61,619 nucleotides of DNA from an uncultured Eubacteriales bacterium. GTDB lineage: Bacteria; Bacillota; Clostridia; Oscillospirales; Acutalibacteraceae. The DNA lies in assembly GCA_934489735.1 (NCBI GenBank), contig CAKSSR010000013.1, forward strand, positions 1 to 61,619. The letters are read 5' to 3'. Below the pieces are notes generated by a model, which was given only the letters and a program-made list of their open reading frames with translations, was not told the DNA's origin and searched no databases. How positions within the stretch are numbered: position 1 is the stretch's first letter; every line of letters begins with the position of its first letter. The position numbers were made by a program, and so were the translations under genes. This document shows positions 27,744-36,648 of this stretch, in pieces.

Positions 27744-28841
27744 TTAATATTCAGAATCCAACAGGAAGTCCGCTATGTGCATCGTTTTAATTCCCTGGTA
27801 ATTTCCTCCTGAGAACTCATCCGTTGTAAGGACATACTTAGGATAATTGTCGTGGATCTCCAATAATCGGTCATACTCACGCTTTTCTGTTCTTTCGGAA
27901 CGAACCTGCTGCGTGACCTGCACATATATCTTTTCATTTTGTCTGACCGCTACAAAATCGATCTCGTTGCTGCCGGATTTACCGACATTAACTTTATATC
28001 CTCGGCGGCAAAGTTCCAAGTACACGACGTTCTCAAGGCTTGATGCCACGCTGTCCGTGTTATAACCGAGGGCACTGTATCGCAAGGCAGTATCTGCAAG
28101 GTAAAACTTTTCCTGTGTCTTTAGGATTTCCTTCCCCTGCAAATCGTAACGGGAACAACGGTGCAGGATATATGCCTTCTCTAATTTATCTAAGTAATTG
28201 TAAACCGTTTCGTTATCGAGTGTACGGCGTTCTGCTTTTAGGTAATCCGAAATTGATTTTGCTGAAAAGGTATTTCCGACATTATTGAAGGCATACTTTA
28301 CAACACGTTCCAACTGGTCAATTTTCCTTACCTGATTGTGCTTGACAATATCCAAGAACATCGTAGAATTATAAATATCCCGTACAATCGTATAAATTTC
28401 ATCCTGAGAATAATCCTGCAAGTGTGTTGCCGGAAACCCGCCCAAACGTATATAGTTAGCAAGCTCGGCTTTTGGCTCACCGACATTAGCATATTGTTTC
28501 TTGAACATTAAATATTCGTCAAATGACAAAGTAAAAATGCGGAAAGACACATATCGTCCCGTCAAATATGTCGAATTTTCCGAGGACATCATATGGGAAT
28601 TTGAACCGGTCACATATAGATCAACATCAAAATCCGATGCCAGCGAGTTAATTACTTTTTCCCAGCCTTCTATTTCCTGCACCTCGTCAAGAAACATATA
28701 GGTCTTTCCTTGCGGTGAAAGGCGCTCTTTCAGCTCTGCATACATTTGCTTTGCCGTCATATCATCATATTCCATTGAATCATAACGGCAGCTAACAATA
28801 CGATTTTCCGGGACATTCCGCTGCTTCTTCAGTCTTTCCAT
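27744..28841 (-). pseudogene. AAA_14/DUF4143 ATPase lacking its Walker A region, copy A
   Basis: Matches the AAA_14-DUF4143 ATP-binding protein family common in gut Firmicutes and Bacteroidetes. The Walker B strand TYMFLDEVQEIEGW (about 47-60), TGSNSHMMS, the RLGGFP motif and a C-terminal nuclease-like DUF4143 domain with EIDFVA and YVQVTQ are present. Family members normally begin about 45 residues earlier with a GxRRxGKS P-loop; that part is missing. The ATG at 28841 follows AATTAATTAATT, with no ribosome site. Base composition is visibly more GC-rich than the neighbours, suggesting transfer. Loss of the P-loop makes ATPase function unlikely. DNA identical to 32908-34005. Confidence 0.8.
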
Positions 28842-28900
28842 AATTAATTAATTTTGCGATTATAAACCGCAAAACCCTTCAACAAGCTATTTAATTGCGG

Positions 28901-29181
28901 ATCTTCAGTTCAAAAATATAGAAAACTATGCCATTTCCCCTATTTAGTCATCATCAACCTATACAACTTTTGAAATTTATTAGAAATATGACGAATTAAC
29001 GCCTTTTATCTATTATAAACATACCCATATAAAAAATCGGTTAAACATCTCTGTCTAACCGATAATAATTATTAATCCTTAGCTAATTTAAGTCAACATT
29101 TCATCATTAATACATTTCTAGTGTCTAAGTCATTTAAATAAAAATCTCTTCATAATAAAAAACTACATAACTAAAATCAAT
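28901..29181. other. Intergenic stretch between repeat copy A and the Q-rich gene
   Basis: AT-rich with no convincing ORF. It holds terminator copy 3 (29036-29063) and otherwise nothing recognised. No ribosome site for the truncated ATPase is seen at its left edge. Confidence 0.5.
29036..29063 (-). terminator. Repeated hairpin terminator, copy 3 of 4
   Basis: Same 12-bp stem with GAGA tetraloop, followed by TTTTTTA. It lies about 120 nt past the stop of the intact Q/M-rich gene. This is the copy still attached to a whole gene, so it shows the original context of the element. Confidence 0.85.
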
Positions 29182-30756
29182 CTATTTCACTCCTCCGGAT
29201 ACTAAATTAGCTATATCACCCACCTTATATTCTGTGAGCTTTACTATCCTATGGCCATAACAATTTTTTACCATCGTACCATTATTTATGCCGTCTGCAA
29301 GTTCTTTGTGTGTACCTTTATAACGATTATCATTACTATTAATTATAAACTTATATGGCCTTCCTTCACCTATTTGATAAGCAGACATTTTTCTCGCTGA
29401 ACCTGTATCATAAACATAGATTTCTGCACTTTCATTATAAATATCTTTATCATATTTTTGTGAATGATGTTTAAGTCCATACCATTCTAAATCTTTCATG
29501 TAATGTTCATAAATTCTTTTATCTTCTTCACTCATAGCCTCACCACTTGTTAAAAAGCCTTGTGTATTATTATTATTATTATTTCCAAACATGCCCATGC
29601 CCATGTTAATCATGCCCATTTGTATTTGTCCAGTACCCATGTTCATGCCCATGTTATTCATACCCATGCCCATGTTATTCATACCCATGCTATTCGTACT
29701 CATGTTATTCATACCCATGTTATTCATGCCCATGCTATTCATACCCATGCTATTCGTACCCATGCTATTCGTACCCATGCTATTCATGCCCATGCCAAAT
29801 CCTCCTGCCTGAGGCTGAGGTCGCTCGCCGAAATCCGACTTAGCTTGATTGGCACCAGTAGTAGTAAATGGCTTTTTATCTCTTAAATATCTGTATGTAA
29901 GCTTTCCGTATTTAGTAGTAATTGGTCTATTCAAAAAACCGTCATATGAATTTATATGTTCGTCTCCATAGTCATAAATACAACCGTACAATTCTTTTGC
30001 ATTGTTATAGTTAGTCAAGTAATTAAACCCAAAACTTGGATAATTTACACCGCCATTACATACCGCATCTGCTATGCTACAAATATTCAATATTAATCTT
30101 TCCGAATTTTCCGCCACTACATCACTAGCTCCTTTGAAATGTGTAAAACTAGGATAAAATATATATCTTGCAAAACCTTCATTATCTATCCCCAAATTTA
30201 TAAATCTATCTATTGGAAGCCCCTCATATGGTACCTTACAAACAATCATTTTATTGAGTTCAACTTCACCATTCAGTTTTTTGGGCATACTCTTGCCCTT
30301 CTGTTGCTGCGGCACCTGTTGCTGACCTTGTGGCTGCGTTTGCGGATAACCACCATAATTATAGCCCTGTTGTCCTTGTATCTGTTGCTGATTACTGCCC
30401 CATTGCTGACCCTGCGGCTGTGTTTGCTGATAACCACCATAACTATTGCTTTGTTGACCTTGTATCTGTTGCATTTGATTCTGACGTTGCTGATAAATTT
30501 CAACCGCTCCTTGTTGATATTGTGGCATTTGAATGTTGTTATTGCCTCCTTGCATAAAACTTCTATTATATTGCATGAAAGGAGTTGTTTGAATACCACA
30601 TATTTGTTGCTGCGGAAAGCCTCCGCCCATACTGTTCATATTACTATTGCTTTGTTGACCTTGCTGTGGAAAGCCTCCGCCCATACCGTTCATATTGCTA
30701 TTACTTTGTTGACCTTGCTGCGGAAAGCCTCCGCCATTACCCCATCGACTATTCAT
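29182..30756 (-). CDS. Q/N/M-rich low-complexity protein with conserved C-terminal domain
   Basis: About 524 residues. Residues 1-165 are a prion-like Q/N/G-rich region with an 18-residue repeat (GGGFPQQGQQSNSNMN.M, about 2.5 copies) and a second longer repeat (QIQGQQ...GGY.QTQPQGQQ). A compact globular domain follows (about 170-305; RYIFYPSFTHF, GCIYDYGDEHI). Then comes a striking stretch of about 80 residues of MGMN(S/N)/MGTNS pentamers (about 325-400), and finally a domain of about 110 residues with KHHSQKYDKDIYNE, IYVYDTGSARK and RIVKLTEYKVGDIANL. That last domain recurs in the 58157-60159 gene and in three remnants. No signal peptide. Start ATG at 30756 after GGAAGGGTGA, coupled to the upstream LRR-like gene (TGA at 30758-30760). 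Function unknown. Confidence 0.85.
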   Translation of the reverse strand: MNSRWGNGGGFPQQGQQSNSNMNGMGGGFPQQGQQSNSNMNSMGGGFPQQQICGIQTTPFMQYNRSFMQGGNNNIQMPQYQQGAVEIYQQRQNQMQQIQGQQSNSYGGYQQTQPQGQQWGSNQQQIQGQQGYNYGGYPQTQPQGQQQVPQQQKGKSMPKKLNGEVELNKMIVCKVPYEGLPIDRFINLGIDNEGFARYIFYPSFTHFKGASDVVAENSERLILNICSIADAVCNGGVNYPSFGFNYLTNYNNAKELYGCIYDYGDEHINSYDGFLNRPITTKYGKLTYRYLRDKKPFTTTGANQAKSDFGERPQPQAGGFGMGMNSMGTNSMGTNSMGMNSMGMNNMGMNNMSTNSMGMNNMGMGMNNMGMNMGTGQIQMGMINMGMGMFGNNNNNNTQGFLTSGEAMSEEDKRIYEHYMKDLEWYGLKHHSQKYDKDIYNESAEIYVYDTGSARKMSAYQIGEGRPYKFIINSNDNRYKGTHKELADGINNGTMVKNCYGHRIVKLTEYKVGDIANLVSGGVK

Positions 30757-30757
30757 C

Positions 30758-32203
30758 TTAATCACCCTTCCTTTCTGATTCATTGTTCATTCCAGCATTA
30801 CTTATTTGTATTGGATTGTCAATTGCTTCAGTTAGTGCTTTTATACATTGCTTGCACTGAAGTACAATTTCTTTATCTTTATGCTTATATTCTTTTCCTA
30901 TCAACATGTAACTCTTACGCATTCTTTTAAATTCCTCTATTGGCCCATAAAACATTTTCCCACCATTTTGTTCAATAGCTGCTAAAAAATTAGCAACATT
31001 CTGTTTAGCTGCGTCTAAATCTTCTACCACTGCCTTAGATTCCATGTTATTTTCTTCTTTTATCTTATTCAATTCATCCGGCTTTACACGACCTAGACTT
31101 AACAATTTTTGATCATCCATAGAAATATCATATTCTATTTTCTTCTCTTTAGTAACGTAAGTCCAATGATCCATAATATATTCCTTAATTGCCTCTTTTA
31201 CTTTATCTCTATTTTTTTTATCGTCCTTTAGTAAAGTTCCGCCTACCCCTTTTGTAGATAAAACTTTTAAAATATCCAACATACCATCGCCAACCAGGCT
31301 TATCTTCTTGAAGCATTCCTTATGTCCATCTAGAACTAACTTCCCTTCGTCTATTGTCACTTTCTCAGCATCTACATCTGCCTTGATAATAATTCCTTTT
31401 TCTTTCATTTCATCAATAACAAAATTCCTCATTGCTAAACGTATTGCTTTATTAAGTTTATCCCAAGAAACGACGTTCGCCTTTTTCTCCTTCTTATTAT
31501 TAGAAGCACCCTTTGCTTCTTTAAGCTTTTTAGCACTAGCTTTATCGCCTACACCTTCCAAAACAGCAGCTATCATATTTTTGCTCAACTTTTCTAACGC
31601 TGCGCCATCCAATTCGTCTTCTTTGAATTTCTCATTCGCAGCAATTTTGAATTTTCCTTCTTTTTCTGGTACACGTATTTTCCCGTCGCCTATACGTGCT
31701 ATTAACTTTTTTATATTTTCTTTTTTCCATTCTTCTCCATAAAGATATATGTCTATATTTTTAAACTCTTGTATTCCATTAATTACATCACTAAAGTTTA
31801 CAAAACAATTGTTATGCAATAATAAATCTACTTGTCCATCCACTCCTTCCATTTTAACTAAACCTCTGAATTTATCTCCAAATGCTTCCTCTTCTATCCT
31901 TATTTGTTCTCCTTCAAAGTAAAACTCTAAACCATCAACTCCAACCAACGTTTTAAAAGCGTTCTTAGATATTGTCTTTACCTTATTAAAATTTAGTTTT
32001 CTAATATCACCCATTGCTTTGCCTAAGTCGAGGTCTACTCCTAGAATATCATCTTCATACAAATTAATGTCTGTATCTTCTATTGAAAATCTGTACGTAT
32101 CTCCTGAAAGTACAAATACTCCCTTCTCTTCTCCTTCTTTCCCTTCAGAAAATACTTTTGGTCTATCACTGTTTATTAAGTCACTTCTTGCGAACTCACT
32201 CAT
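30758..32203 (-). CDS. BspA/LRR-like protein, paralogue 2
   Basis: About 481 residues, collinear with the 25572-27050 protein: KLNFNKVKTISKNAFK, then LEFYFEGEQIRIEEEAFG in the LRR-like half, VVSWDKLNKAIR in the middle and SYMLIGKEYKHKDKE near the end. The two copies have diverged moderately at protein level, unlike the identical DNA block beside them. No signal peptide. Start ATG at 32203 follows AAGGAGG at 9 nt. Promoter at 32256-32285. It is coupled to the Q/M-rich gene downstream, repeating the pair-1 layout, so an LRR-like protein plus a low-complexity partner is a conserved unit. Confidence 0.8.
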   Translation of the reverse strand: MSEFARSDLINSDRPKVFSEGKEGEEKGVFVLSGDTYRFSIEDTDINLYEDDILGVDLDLGKAMGDIRKLNFNKVKTISKNAFKTLVGVDGLEFYFEGEQIRIEEEAFGDKFRGLVKMEGVDGQVDLLLHNNCFVNFSDVINGIQEFKNIDIYLYGEEWKKENIKKLIARIGDGKIRVPEKEGKFKIAANEKFKEDELDGAALEKLSKNMIAAVLEGVGDKASAKKLKEAKGASNNKKEKKANVVSWDKLNKAIRLAMRNFVIDEMKEKGIIIKADVDAEKVTIDEGKLVLDGHKECFKKISLVGDGMLDILKVLSTKGVGGTLLKDDKKNRDKVKEAIKEYIMDHWTYVTKEKKIEYDISMDDQKLLSLGRVKPDELNKIKEENNMESKAVVEDLDAAKQNVANFLAAIEQNGGKMFYGPIEEFKRMRKSYMLIGKEYKHKDKEIVLQCKQCIKALTEAIDNPIQISNAGMNNESERKGD

Positions 32204-32255
32204 ACCTTTCATCCTCCTTTTCAATTTTCATCATTTTATCCAAACGACTATTAAT

Positions 32256-32285
32256 AGTGTAGCATATATATATATATATAGTCAA
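32256..32285 (-). promoter_or_regulatory. Promoter of LRR/Q-rich pair 2 with (AT)8 spacer
   Basis: Minus strand: TTGACT, 18-nt spacer of AT repeats plus GC, then TACACT. Homologous to 27103-27132, with one change in the -10 box (TATACT to TACACT) that may weaken it. Confidence 0.6.
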
Positions 32286-32390
32286 TAGGTTGTAATGTAG
32301 AAATATTTTTTATTATTTTGTTAATTGTTAATAGGCAGTTTCCCACATATTTTGTAACCAATTCTTATTAAATCGTTTGTAAAATTAAAA

Positions 32391-32418
32391 ATCGGTTAAA
32401 CATCTCTGTCTAACCGAT
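32391..32418 (-). terminator. Repeated hairpin terminator, copy 4 of 4
   Basis: Identical element to copies 1-3, followed by TTTTTAA on the minus strand. Part of the 1,678-bp duplication. Confidence 0.85.
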
Positions 32419-32467
32419 AATAATTATCTACTTTACATTAATTTAATCAAAGATTCCATTCTAAAGG

Positions 32468-32874
32468 CTAAGTAACTAATTTCATTCCTTCGAATTGTAC
32501 TAACCCAGCTGTATCACCCACTTTACATTCTGTGAGTTTTATCATCCTTGTCCCACTGTTTTTAAACAATGTCCCATTACTTATGATGTCTGCAGCCTCT
32601 TTAGATTCATTATTTTTATAATCATTAGTAGTCATTACAAACTTAAATGGTTTTCCTATGCTTACAGTATAAATACAGATTCCTGTCATTTCGTTATAAA
32701 TTCCTTTATCATATTTAGTGAAATGATGTTTAAATCTAAATTTTTATAGGCTTTTCATCCAATTGTTATAACGCTTTCTATCTTATATATTCATAGCCTC
32801 ATCGCTTGTTAAAAGGCTCCTTTCTTATCATTATTTCTTCCAAACATGTCCCATACCATTTATAGCAGGCTGCC
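32468..32874 (-). pseudogene. C-terminal domain remnant, copy 3
   Basis: Same DNA as the remnant at 27304-27710, inside the duplicated block. It has the same 13-residue deletion and the same frameshifts upstream, so it was already broken when the block was copied. Confidence 0.75.
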
Positions 32875-32907
32875 TGTTATAAAGCAAGCATTTCATAAAC
32901 CTACTAT

Positions 32908-34005
32908 TTAATATTCAGAATCCAACAGGAAGTCCGCTATGTGCATCGTTTTAATTCCCTGGTAATTTCCTCCTGAGAACTCATCCGTTGTAAGGACATA
33001 CTTAGGATAATTGTCGTGGATCTCCAATAATCGGTCATACTCACGCTTTTCTGTTCTTTCGGAACGAACCTGCTGCGTGACCTGCACATATATCTTTTCA
33101 TTTTGTCTGACCGCTACAAAATCGATCTCGTTGCTGCCGGATTTACCGACATTAACTTTATATCCTCGGCGGCAAAGTTCCAAGTACACGACGTTCTCAA
33201 GGCTTGATGCCACGCTGTCCGTGTTATAACCGAGGGCACTGTATCGCAAGGCAGTATCTGCAAGGTAAAACTTTTCCTGTGTCTTTAGGATTTCCTTCCC
33301 CTGCAAATCGTAACGGGAACAACGGTGCAGGATATATGCCTTCTCTAATTTATCTAAGTAATTGTAAACCGTTTCGTTATCGAGTGTACGGCGTTCTGCT
33401 TTTAGGTAATCCGAAATTGATTTTGCTGAAAAGGTATTTCCGACATTATTGAAGGCATACTTTACAACACGTTCCAACTGGTCAATTTTCCTTACCTGAT
33501 TGTGCTTGACAATATCCAAGAACATCGTAGAATTATAAATATCCCGTACAATCGTATAAATTTCATCCTGAGAATAATCCTGCAAGTGTGTTGCCGGAAA
33601 CCCGCCCAAACGTATATAGTTAGCAAGCTCGGCTTTTGGCTCACCGACATTAGCATATTGTTTCTTGAACATTAAATATTCGTCAAATGACAAAGTAAAA
33701 ATGCGGAAAGACACATATCGTCCCGTCAAATATGTCGAATTTTCCGAGGACATCATATGGGAATTTGAACCGGTCACATATAGATCAACATCAAAATCCG
33801 ATGCCAGCGAGTTAATTACTTTTTCCCAGCCTTCTATTTCCTGCACCTCGTCAAGAAACATATAGGTCTTTCCTTGCGGTGAAAGGCGCTCTTTCAGCTC
33901 TGCATACATTTGCTTTGCCGTCATATCATCATATTCCATTGAATCATAACGGCAGCTAACAATACGATTTTCCGGGACATTCCGCTGCTTCTTCAGTCTT
34001 TCCAT
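32908..34005 (-). pseudogene. AAA_14/DUF4143 ATPase lacking its Walker A region, copy B
   Basis: Encodes the same 365 residues as 27744-28841: Walker B present, P-loop absent, no ribosome site. The shared truncation point next to a TTTTGCG / CGCAAAA inverted repeat shows that truncation came before duplication. It directly follows recN on the minus strand. Confidence 0.8.
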
Positions 34006-34097
34006 AATTAATTAATTTTGCGATTATAAACCGCAAAACCCTTCAACAAGCTATTTAATTGCGGGTTGTCTGTTTAATATTCTTTTATTCCTTCTAC

Positions 34098-35768
34098 TTA
34101 ATTACGAGAGTGTGCAAGCATTTCTTTTGCAACTTTAATCGTTGCATCTGTTTTTCCTCCTATTATTCTTGCTATTTCTGATACTCTCTCATCCTGACTT
34201 AATGACTTTATATTAGTATACGTCCTATTGTCGTTTATGTCTTTTTTTATTAAGAAATGTTTGTTTCCGAAGCTTGCAATCTGTGCCAGGTGAGTTATGC
34301 ATATAATTTGTCTACTTTTAGATACTTCTTTAAGTTTAAGTCCTACCTTTTCAGCAGCGCTGCCGCTTATTCCCGTATCAACTTCATCAAATATCAAAGT
34401 ATCTATGTTATCGCTCTTAGCCAAAACGTTTTTTATTGCCAGCATAATTCTAGACAATTCTCCGCCAGATGCTATTTTTGATATATCCTCTGGTTCTTCT
34501 CCTATATTAGTAGATATTAGAAATGTCAAATTATCACAACCATGCTTATTTAATTGACATTTTTTTATATTCACTACTAGTTTAACGTTTGGCATGTCTA
34601 AGAAAATCAACTCTTTTCTCACTTTATCTTCAAATTCTATACTTATTTTCTTCCTTTTCTCTGATATACAGTTAGCCTTTCTTAGAGCCTCCTCTTCCAA
34701 TACTTTTATATCATCTTCCAACCTTCTTATTCTATCTTCTGAAAACTCAATCTCATTCAATTCATCTTTAGATTTTTTCAAAAAGTCAAGTATTTCTTCT
34801 TCATTATTTCCATATTTCAGTTTCAGTTTATATATCGTATCTAATCTCAGTTCAATTTCTTCAATTTCTTCATTACTCATTTCTGGAATATTACAGATAT
34901 TCATAATTTCCGATGAACAATCTTCTAATTCATAATATAATGATGACATCCTATCGGTAATAGAATTTACTTCAGGAAATATTTCTGTCAGCTCATATAG
35001 TTTATCAGAGATATTCTTAATCAGTCCTAATGCTCCTTGCGATATATCATTTCCATTAAAATTTTCATTGATTTCATTGATCGTCGATATTATCTTTTGG
35101 CTATTTAAATACGTTTTCTTCAATGAATTTAACTTATCCTCTTCCCCGACCGTTATATTTGCTTCCTCTATTTCATTTATCTGATAATTTAATAAATCTA
35201 TCTTTCTCGCTTTGTATGTGTCATCTATGTTCAATTCGTCAAGTTTTGACTTGAGTTCATTCAATTTTAAATAACTTTCTTCATAATCCTCGATTTTTTC
35301 TTTCAGATTCCCAATTGCATCTATGTATTCTATATGAGTTTCTGAAGACAATAGACCATATGTTTCAAATTGTCCATGAATGTTAATTAAATGCTCCCCT
35401 ATGTCTTTCAATGTCGACAATGTCGTTGGTCTACTGTTTATTCTATAACTATTTCTTTTATTTAATGATATCTCTCTTTCTAAAATCAAAGCACCTTCTT
35501 CTAAATGAAATCCTAATTTATTTACATAATCCTCAACTTCTTTAGATATGTCAACAAATGATGCACTTACGAATGCACTTTCGCTCCCTGATCTTATCAT
35601 GTCTTTAGAAATCCTTTGCCCTAGTACCGCTTTGATAGCATTTATTATTATCGATTTACCTGCTCCTGTCTCTCCTGTTAAAATATTTAAGCCTGAGTCA
35701 AACTCTACTTCACATTTCTCTATTACCGCTATATTTTCTATATAAAGTTTAAAAAGCATTTCCTTCAC
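34098..35768 (-). CDS. recN: DNA repair protein RecN
   Basis: SMC-like ATPase acting in double-strand-break repair and recombination. Walker A GETGAGKS (32-39), the long central coiled coil (about 150-370), the signature ISKIASGGELSRIMLA (about 428-443) and Walker B DTLIFDEVDTGISG are intact. 556 residues is the normal length. Start GTG at 35768 with weak upstream AAGAAAGAA; the ATG three codons later is the alternative. In many clostridia recN sits beside argR or ispA-type genes, which are not seen here. It is downstream of plsY, and to its left begins the duplicated accessory block. Confidence 0.97.
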   Translation of the reverse strand: MKEMLFKLYIENIAVIEKCEVEFDSGLNILTGETGAGKSIIINAIKAVLGQRISKDMIRSGSESAFVSASFVDISKEVEDYVNKLGFHLEEGALILEREISLNKRNSYRINSRPTTLSTLKDIGEHLINIHGQFETYGLLSSETHIEYIDAIGNLKEKIEDYEESYLKLNELKSKLDELNIDDTYKARKIDLLNYQINEIEEANITVGEEDKLNSLKKTYLNSQKIISTINEINENFNGNDISQGALGLIKNISDKLYELTEIFPEVNSITDRMSSLYYELEDCSSEIMNICNIPEMSNEEIEEIELRLDTIYKLKLKYGNNEEEILDFLKKSKDELNEIEFSEDRIRRLEDDIKVLEEEALRKANCISEKRKKISIEFEDKVRKELIFLDMPNVKLVVNIKKCQLNKHGCDNLTFLISTNIGEEPEDISKIASGGELSRIMLAIKNVLAKSDNIDTLIFDEVDTGISGSAAEKVGLKLKEVSKSRQIICITHLAQIASFGNKHFLIKKDINDNRTYTNIKSLSQDERVSEIARIIGGKTDATIKVAKEMLAHSRN

Positions 35769-35842
35769 TTCTTCTTTCTTATAGCATATTATATTATTAT
35801 CAGCGAAGAAAACCGGTCTTCACTCGCTTTATTATATAAATG

Positions 35843-35871
35843 TCGAAAGGATTGCTCCTTTCGATTTTTTT
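35843..35871 (+). terminator. Orphan plus-strand terminator between plsY and recN
   Basis: Perfect 9-bp stem TCGAAAGGA / TCCTTTCGA with a 4-nt loop followed by seven or more T on the plus strand. Both flanking genes run on the minus strand, so it does not end a visible gene in its own direction. On the minus strand the hairpin lacks a T tail but could still act weakly. Confidence 0.6.
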
Positions 35872-35877
35872 AAGTCT

Positions 35878-36534
35878 CTATTTTTTTGCTATACTCAACT
35901 TCTTTTCTGTCCCATTTAAAAGTCTTATTATGTTTTTCTTATGATTATATATTATTATCATAGAGATGATGATAGATGTCAATACTTTGGCCAAATATCC
36001 TCCATGGGTTATATCTCCTTCTAAAATGCTCAAAATGATTGTAGACGATGGATAAATAATAAAGCCTATTATAGAACTAAGTGACATAATCTTAGTTATG
36101 ATTAAAATTATCAAGAAAATTGATATAGATATCAAAAAAATTCTATAGTCAACCATAAGTATCATTGCCCCGGCTGTTAGGACTCCTTTTCCTCCTTTAA
36201 AATTGAAAAAGCAAGGGTATACATGCCCAATCACGCAGATTACTTCTGATATGCAAACTCCGTACATTATGTAATCATTACCTAGTCCGGTACTCCTCAA
36301 TACATGATCAGCCAACCAGATTACTATCAATCCTTTAGAAAAGTCACCTAGAAATGTCATAATTCCTGGAGCTAGTCCAGCTGATCTCAAAGTATTGGTG
36401 AATCCTGCATTACCACTTCCCATATTTCTAATATCTTCTTTATTTCTATACATCCTTGTAACAATAATAGAAAAATTAATACTTCCAATTATATATGAAA
36501 GTATAGCTAATAAAATTAATAAAATAAAATACAC
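35878..36534 (-). CDS. plsY: Acyl-phosphate:glycerol-3-phosphate acyltransferase
   Basis: Membrane enzyme that transfers an acyl group from acyl-phosphate to glycerol-3-phosphate, the first step of phospholipid synthesis in Firmicutes. About five hydrophobic segments. The three conserved loops are visible: SINFSIIVTR near the N-terminus, MGSGNAGFTNTLRSAG (about 38-53) and FKGGKGV (about 113-119). 218 residues, slightly longer than typical. No partner PlsX is in the window. Confidence 0.95.
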   Translation of the reverse strand: MYFILLILLAILSYIIGSINFSIIVTRMYRNKEDIRNMGSGNAGFTNTLRSAGLAPGIMTFLGDFSKGLIVIWLADHVLRSTGLGNDYIMYGVCISEVICVIGHVYPCFFNFKGGKGVLTAGAMILMVDYRIFLISISIFLIILIITKIMSLSSIIGFIIYPSSTIILSILEGDITHGGYLAKVLTSIIISMIIIYNHKKNIIRLLNGTEKKLSIAKK

Positions 36535-36602
36535 TTTCTATGCCTCTCTTTTGAAATTAAATATTTAAAAAATTCTTTCCCATTTATTATATCATCTTAC
36601 GT

Positions 36603-36639
36603 AAAAAGCTACAAGCCAATACAAAAAAATATTGACTTG
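36603..36639 (-). terminator. Intrinsic terminator after the 36649-37719 gene
   Basis: Minus-strand stem CAAGTCAATA / TATTGGCTTG (one G-U) followed by TAGCTTTTT. It isolates plsY from the upstream ATPase gene. Confidence 0.75.
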
Positions 36640-36648
36640 CAATCATAA

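Larger units (their letters stand above)
27223..28900. repeat. 1,678-bp direct repeat, copy A
   Basis: Identical to 32387-34064 as far as read. The repeat covers terminator copy 2, a broken C-terminal domain remnant, the truncated ATPase gene and a TTTTGCG / CGCAAAA inverted repeat at its outer end. Homology ends abruptly after TTAATTGCGG at 28900. Confidence 0.9.
32387..34064. repeat. 1,678-bp direct repeat, copy B
   Basis: Matches 27223-28900 at an offset of 5,164 bp. The right boundary is the same TTAATTGCGG, after which the sequences differ completely. To the left the homology continues only as diverged promoter DNA. Confidence 0.9.

Noticed and set aside
27744..28841. AAA_14/DUF4143 gene as an active ATPase or part of a defence system
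   Set aside because: The Walker A segment and the normal first 45 or so residues are missing, and there is no ribosome site. It is probably a pseudogene.
30139..30930. Plus-strand ORF of 263 codons with hydrophobic L/I/T-rich composition
   Set aside because: It is the complement of Q/N-rich coding repeats (CAA/CAG read as TTG/CTG), so the apparent membrane protein is an artefact.
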